From: an uncultured Bacillaceae bacterium
GTDB lineage: Bacteria; Bacillota; Bacilli; Bacillales; Pradoshiaceae
Length of the DNA: 9,816 nt
Direction: 5' to 3'
NCBI GenBank assembly: GCA_904501845.1
Contig: CAJGCH010000098.1
Coordinates: forward strand, 1-9,816
Below are positions 7,016 through 9,816 of the stretch, one piece after another. Under the pieces are notes generated by a model. It saw nothing but the letters and a program-made list of their open reading frames with translations. It searched no databases and had not been told where the DNA came from. The first letter of the stretch is position 1. Every line of letters starts with the position of its first letter. Made by a program: the position numbers and the translations under genes.

Positions 7016-7388
7016 TTGCCAGCTTCCTCCCTCTGTTCCTTCCGGATTCATAAGGAGCCAAGATCTCTTCAACTTCCTGCTCAGTCAACTTTGTTTGAGC
7101 AGAGATGCTCTTGATGGAATAGCCTCTCTTATAAAGGTCTAGCATCTTGCGCATCGTGTTGCGCTCCTCAGAATTAAAGCTCATAACTCCTGCTTCCTGA
7201 GCAGTAATTTCCCCATCCATTTCAAGCTTCCGAATTTGTTCCTTCAATTGATTCGTCTCATCCAACATAACCGCATAATATGTATCGATTTGTTTTTGAT
7301 CGTCTTTTGATTGTTTCTTCATTTTTACGAATGAAGCAATAAACAACAAAGCGGAAACCGCTAATAAAATCACCAAAGCCATTTGCAT
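7005..7388 (-). CDS. membrane-anchored coiled-coil protein with C-terminal HTH-like segment
   Basis: A 127-residue protein with one N-terminal membrane helix (residues 3-20), a charged probable coiled coil (about 23-62) and a helix-turn-helix-like C-terminal segment (about 78-112, MLDLYKRGYSIKSISAQTKL then EQEVEEIL). The same plan is found in SwrB and DUF6115-type proteins of Bacillus, where an anchored coiled coil is followed by a short HTH-like motif; I make this comparison by architecture, not by close similarity. A role as a cytoplasmic-facing membrane adaptor is inference. The ATG at 7386-7388 has AGGAGG (minus strand, 7400-7405) eleven bases upstream; the second ATG six bases later is further from it. 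It is first in a two-gene operon with the LysM-like protein, overlapping it by 11 bases, so the two products probably act together at the membrane. Confidence 0.82.
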   Translation of the reverse strand: MQMALVILLAVSALLFIASFVKMKKQSKDDQKQIDTYYAVMLDETNQLKEQIRKLEMDGEITAQEAGVMSFNSEERNTMRKMLDLYKRGYSIKSISAQTKLTEQEVEEILAPYESGRNRGRKLANDA

Positions 7389-7425
7389 TCGTCTACGTTC
7401 CTCCTACCTTATAAATCTCTCATCC

Positions 7426-7454
7426 ATTATACATGCAAATTCGAGTTTTTTCGA
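7426..7454 (-). promoter_or_regulatory. promoter of the two-gene membrane-protein operon
   Basis: On the minus strand TCGAAA (7449-7454) and a perfect TATAAT (7426-7431) are 17 bp apart. The expected start near 7419 leaves a leader of about 30 bases before the ATG at 7388. Confidence 0.6.
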
Positions 7455-7615
7455 TGTAATTCTCAAATAACCACAAAAAACCATCATTCTCCCTATACTT
7501 CCAGTTATTGACCCATCCCTTCTATACTCATAGTCCCTTGTTATAAAATACGAATGAACAGCCTTCTTTTTGTATGTCGAAAACCAGAAATTTTGTCGCA
7601 TAATGAAGAAAAATA

Positions 7616-7700
7616 TGCTATACTCGTAAAGACCTAAAACTGCAAAACATTTTACTTACCATTTTACATGACCCTGCTGGTAACCAGCAGGGTATTTTTT
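7616..7700 (+). ncRNA. candidate small RNA (promoter plus orphan terminator)
   Basis: An extended -10 element, TGCTATACT (7616-7624), is followed by about 70 bases and then a perfect plus-strand terminator. TTGTCG (7593-7598) is a weak -35 with a long 20-bp spacer, but an extended -10 can act without one. A transcript from about 7631 to 7700 would contain no open frame with a ribosome binding site. No plus-strand gene lies within the preceding 1.1 kb, so the terminator needs some such transcript. There is no match to a known RNA family that I recognise. Confidence 0.4.
7671..7700 (+). terminator. plus-strand rho-independent terminator with no upstream gene
   Basis: ACCCTGCTGG (7671-7680) and CCAGCAGGGT (7684-7693) form a perfect ten-bp stem with the loop TAA, then TTTTTT at 7695-7700. 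In the minus direction the stem is followed by CATGTAAAATGG, with no T tract, so it is not an obvious terminator of the acetyltransferase that ends at 7705. Confidence 0.78.
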
Positions 7701-7704
7701 ATGA

Positions 7705-8196
7705 TTAATAACGTTCGAGTACTTTACTTAAAATTTCCCCAGGCAGTCCATCCATTTCACACAACTTTTCAGAAGCAAAACCATGTTTGTACAAAATTTT
7801 TCTTGAGGGTATATTAGCCGGGTCTATGATGGCCTTAAGGCACTCTACTCCCGCTTCCTCAGCTTTTGCTATTAAAGCTCTAGCCACCTTTGTCCCATAT
7901 CCCTTTCCCCAATATTGCGGCAATATCATATAGCCAATCTCAGCCACTGCGTTCACTTTCTCATCAGGGGTGATATGTCCGAGACCTATGTATTCGCGCG
8001 AAAAGCGATCATATATTTTATAAGAGCCGGCCTCTCCATATTTCTTGTTACGCAAAAGCAATGCTTCGAAATTCCTTTGAGCCTCCTCTATAGGAATGGA
8101 ACGTTCTGTAATCTGTGCCATGACCCTTTCATCAGAAACGAGTGCAAAATAGTGACCAAAATCCGCTTGTTGAAACTTCTCTAAATCAATGCGCAT
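7705..8196 (-). CDS. GNAT-family N-acetyltransferase (RimJ/RimL type)
   Basis: A 163-residue acetyl-CoA-dependent acetyltransferase of the Acetyltransf_3 (RimJ/RimL-like) branch; the acceptor is unknown. The acetyl-CoA loop QYWGKGYG (residues 94-101) fits the Q/R-x-x-G-x-G motif. It is preceded by the strand AEIGYMILP and followed by a helix and the NIPSRKILYKHGF segment usual before the last strands. The ATG at 8194-8196 is chosen because GGAGGG (8203-8208) lies six bases upstream and the family N-terminus then starts at MRIDLEKFQQADF. An upstream ATG at 8253 would place the start inside the cold-shock gene's terminator. It follows the cold-shock gene on the same strand but is separated from it by that terminator. 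No clear promoter is seen in the 45 bases between, so read-through may supply expression. Confidence 0.88.
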   Translation of the reverse strand: MRIDLEKFQQADFGHYFALVSDERVMAQITERSIPIEEAQRNFEALLLRNKKYGEAGSYKIYDRFSREYIGLGHITPDEKVNAVAEIGYMILPQYWGKGYGTKVARALIAKAEEAGVECLKAIIDPANIPSRKILYKHGFASEKLCEMDGLPGEILSKVLERY

Positions 8197-8241
8197 CCTA
8201 TTCCCTCCATGTAACGAGTCGATAAGTACTGGAAAGCAAAA

Positions 8242-8269
8242 AAACAGACCCAATTGTTTGGGTCTGTTT
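8242..8269 (-). terminator. terminator of the cold-shock gene
   Basis: AAACAGACCCAA (8242-8253) and TTGGGTCTGTTT (8258-8269) pair perfectly over 12 bp around a four-base loop. On the minus strand the hairpin runs into a T tract (8238-8244). It lies 19 bases after the cold-shock stop codon. Confidence 0.9.
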
Positions 8270-8287
8270 CGATAAGTTTAACTTATA

Positions 8288-8488
8288 TTAGTTTTTTTGA
8301 ACGTTAGTAGCTTGAGGTCCGCGTTGGCCTTGTTCTACTTCGAAAGTTACTTCTTGACCTTCATCAAGAGTTTTGAATCCTTCACCTTGGATCGCAGAGA
8401 AGTGAACGAATACATCGTCTCCACCTTCACGTTCGATAAATCCAAAACCTTTTTCTGCGTTAAACCATTTAACTTTACCTTGTTCCAT
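8288..8488 (-). CDS. cspC: cold-shock protein
   Basis: A 66-residue single cold-shock domain that binds single-stranded RNA and DNA and acts as an RNA chaperone. RNP1 (KGFGFI, residues 13-18) and RNP2 (VFVHF, 26-30) are intact, along with the nucleic-acid-facing W8, F9, F15, F17, F27, H29 and F30. The N-terminus MEQGKVKWFNAEKGFGFIER and the C-terminal NVQK are closer to B. subtilis CspC than to CspB or CspD as I recall them, so cspC is offered as a tentative paralogue name. AGGAGG (8497-8502) lies eight bases before the ATG. The gene stands alone, with a long leader and its own strong terminator, as is normal for cold-shock genes. Confidence 0.96.
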   Translation of the reverse strand: MEQGKVKWFNAEKGFGFIEREGGDDVFVHFSAIQGEGFKTLDEGQEVTFEVEQGQRGPQATNVQKN

Positions 8489-8629
8489 GTTTGTTGCCTC
8501 CTAGTGCGATAGCACATTGTATTACTATCCTTGCTTATCGATCGTAAAGACGAAATATTGTTCAACTTTCAACCGTAACAAACAAAAATAATTCTTCCTT
8601 AGAATAACAGGTTATGGAGAAAAACGCAA
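8489..8629 (-). promoter_or_regulatory. promoter and long leader of the cold-shock gene
   Basis: On the minus strand TTGCGT (8624-8629) and TATTCT (8601-8606) are 17 bp apart, and the -10 is extended by TGT. Upstream lies a long A-rich tract (about 8636-8656) that could act as an UP element. The start near 8594 gives a leader of about 105 bases, typical for cold-shock messages. A small hairpin, GTGC (8512-8515 read on the minus strand) with loop TATC and GCAC (8504-8507), sits one base upstream of the AGGAGG. Temperature-dependent folding is expected from the family but not shown. Confidence 0.6.
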
Positions 8630-8773
8630 ACATTTTAGAAGCGTTTTCTTTCTTTTTCTTTTCTTAAGAATGAAAAATCACTAAAATAAAACCGAACAGG
8701 CGTTTACATCCCTTTCGTCCGCATCATCAAGGGATTCTCTTAAACATTCCGGCATGTATTCTCTTATATGGTT

Positions 8774-9058
8774 TCAACCATTATCTATTGCGTCTTTGCG
8801 AAAAATACCCATTAATAAAATAATTAGCCCGATGAGAAACAGAATCGGAAACAAAATAAACATGAGAACGGCTGCCCACCCGTTCTGCTCAAGAATGGCA
8901 TAAATCAAGCCGAGGGAAAAGGACAGGAAAGGCGCAATGACAAGTATTAGCATAAGTCCCCACACCTTATATTTCCTCTTCACGGAGCTTTCTTTTGTTA
9001 AGATGGCTGCGATTATTACACCCATACAAACAAATAGTAAAGAAATGAGAATCTCCAT
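8774..9058 (-). CDS. small three-helix membrane protein, function unknown
   Basis: A 94-residue hydrophobic protein with membrane segments at about residues 3-20, 33-55 and 60-86, separated by the basic loop KESSVKRKYK and a short NGW turn. The C-terminal tail FRKDAIDNG is polar. I do not recognise the family. The start is supported by AGGGGGAT on the minus strand, six to seven bases before the ATG at 9056-9058. It diverges from the acetyltransferase at 9125; the 66-base spacer is too short and AT-rich to assign separate promoters. Downstream, ATCCCTT (8708-8714) can pair with AAGGGAT (8729-8735), but no T tract follows on the minus strand, so termination is unclear. Confidence 0.68.
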   Translation of the reverse strand: MEILISLLFVCMGVIIAAILTKESSVKRKYKVWGLMLILVIAPFLSFSLGLIYAILEQNGWAAVLMFILFPILFLIGLIILLMGIFRKDAIDNG

Positions 9059-9124
9059 CTTATCCCCCTATAAACTGGTAGAATAAAATTCAAAAGCATT
9101 TAAACATTTCGGAGATGATGAAAT

Positions 9125-9532
9125 ATGATAAAAGAAATAAACCCTCTATTTCCCCCTCCCAGCCTAAAGACCTTATTATCCTATGCAGCCTCCAGTGATA
9201 TAGACTCAGTGTATAAAGCCTATATACATAATCCGAGAAGGGAGCTAATTGGCTTCCAGAAGGATGACCTGCTAATCGGCTGTTTGGGCGGGGAACGCAA
9301 TAACGATACTTTCATTATTCGGCATATCGCTGTGACTCCGGAGGAACGCGGTAATAACATTGGAAGCTCCATGATTCAGTTTATTTTAAAGAGTCCTCAG
9401 GTAAAGGAAGTCATCGCTGAGACAGACAAGGATGCCGTTGATTTCTACCGGAAATTCGGCTTCACAATTACCTCCTTAGGAGAAAAATATCCAGGAGTAG
9501 AGAGATTCGATAGCCGATATACACTCATGTAG
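9125..9532 (+). CDS. GNAT-family N-acetyltransferase
   Basis: A 135-residue acetyl-CoA-dependent acetyltransferase of unknown acceptor. The central strand IIRHIAVTPEERGNNIGSSM holds the acetyl-CoA loop at residues 75-80 (RGNNIG). The usual pattern is R-x-x-G-x-G, so the first loop glycine is replaced by asparagine; the second glycine and the following helix are intact. The C-terminal hallmark VDFYRKFGF is present. GGAG (9111-9114) lies ten bases before the ATG. The gene is short but complete for a single GNAT domain, and similar in size to many Bacillus proteins annotated only as GNAT. Its stop codon lies opposite the end of a possible broken minus-strand gene, leaving no room for a terminator between them; none is seen downstream. 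Confidence 0.86.
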   Translation: MIKEINPLFPPPSLKTLLSYAASSDIDSVYKAYIHNPRRELIGFQKDDLLIGCLGGERNNDTFIIRHIAVTPEERGNNIGSSMIQFILKSPQVKEVIAETDKDAVDFYRKFGFTITSLGEKYPGVERFDSRYTLM

Positions 9533-9816
9533 CCTTGCGCACAAGCTTCACAAACTGGACCCACACACCATCTGCCAGCACAACGCTGATGACAGCCATA
9601 ATGACGGATGTATCGCTCTGCAAATCAGCCAAGCAAAAGGGTAATTAGGATTTGGTTGATGCTTTAAGACAACTGCAGCCGCACTGCCGAACTGAACCGA
9701 CCAATCAAATGTACCAGGGCGTTCCGCTGATAATACGTTTCGAAGTCTTGCATACAAAAGGACATAGTAAAGACCTCGAAATGAAACTAAGCAATGCCTC
9801 TTCCCCTTTTCTAATG
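9525..9816 (-). pseudogene. 3' end of a frame-disrupted minus-strand gene (tentative)
   Basis: No intact gene is seen in the last 284 bases. On the minus strand one frame is open from the window edge to 9548 and carries RGLYYVLLYARLRNVLSAER and FGSAAAVVLKHQPNPNYPF. A second frame is open from 9644 to a TGA at 9525-9527 and carries LQSDTSVIMAVISVVLADG followed by VWVQFVKLVRKAT, a membrane-helix-like end with a basic tail. The first frame becomes unconvincing after NYPF, just where the second begins, so a frameshift between about 9600 and 9644 would join them. I do not recognise the family. The alternative is chance open frames in noncoding DNA. Confidence 0.35.

Noticed and set aside
7016..7072. 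Upstream start for the LysM-like membrane protein
   Set aside because: It would put 19 charged residues before the membrane anchor and lies deep inside the previous gene; GGAGG is correctly placed for the ATG at 7015.
7404..7601. A 65-codon minus-strand open frame
   Set aside because: It covers the promoter and ribosome binding site of the downstream operon, has no ribosome binding site of its own, and looks non-coding.
8197..8253. Longer N-terminus for the RimJ/RimL-type acetyltransferase
   Set aside because: The start would lie within the terminator hairpin of the cold-shock gene, and the ATG at 8196 has a near-perfect ribosome binding site.
8615..8655. Hairpin-like AAAACGC...GCGTTTT followed by a T-rich tract on the plus strand, terminator-like
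   Set aside because: The stem is only seven pairs with a 13-base loop, no plus-strand transcript is expected, and the site is better explained as the -35 region and A-rich upstream tract of the cold-shock promoter.

Overview
The window looks like a chromosomal segment from a member of the Bacillaceae (low-GC Firmicutes). The reasons are strong AGGAGG-type ribosome binding sites, a class III (Firmicutes-type) fructose-1,6-bisphosphatase, a CspC-like cold-shock protein, an IsdG/HmoA-type heme monooxygenase and LexA boxes of the Bacillus CGAAC-N4-GTTCG type. Nothing seen here identifies the genus. There are no insertion sequences, CRISPR arrays, tRNAs or rRNAs.

Left part (1-3086): the 5' end of a UvrX/YqjW-type Y-family DNA polymerase runs off the left edge on the minus strand. 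Its promoter carries two LexA boxes. Divergent from it is a Nudix hydrolase, then a small minus-strand membrane protein sharing a bidirectional terminator with it. Two plus-strand genes follow: a membrane-anchored alpha/beta hydrolase and a four-helix DUF2871-type membrane protein.

Middle (3087-6483): fbp on the minus strand begins with TTG. Upstream of it, also on the minus strand, is a HIT-family gene broken by an apparent one-base deletion, followed by short open frames that look like coding remnants. A plus-strand HmoA/IsdG-type heme monooxygenase comes next.

Right part (6484-9816): a two-gene minus-strand operon encodes a membrane protein with a coiled coil and a C-terminal HTH-like segment, then a membrane protein with only the LysM-like part of MltG. 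Upstream lies a plus-strand promoter/terminator pair that may make a small RNA of about 70 nt. Then come a GNAT acetyltransferase, a cold-shock gene with a leader of about 105 nt, a three-helix small membrane protein, a second GNAT and, at the right edge, what looks like a frame-disrupted minus-strand gene.

Most genes are single transcription units with their own terminators, so this reads as ordinary chromosomal housekeeping and accessory DNA, not one integrated system. The best leads are the double-LexA-box polymerase promoter, the frameshifted HIT gene, the orphan terminator with candidate small RNA, and the stand-alone MltG-type LysM-like protein.
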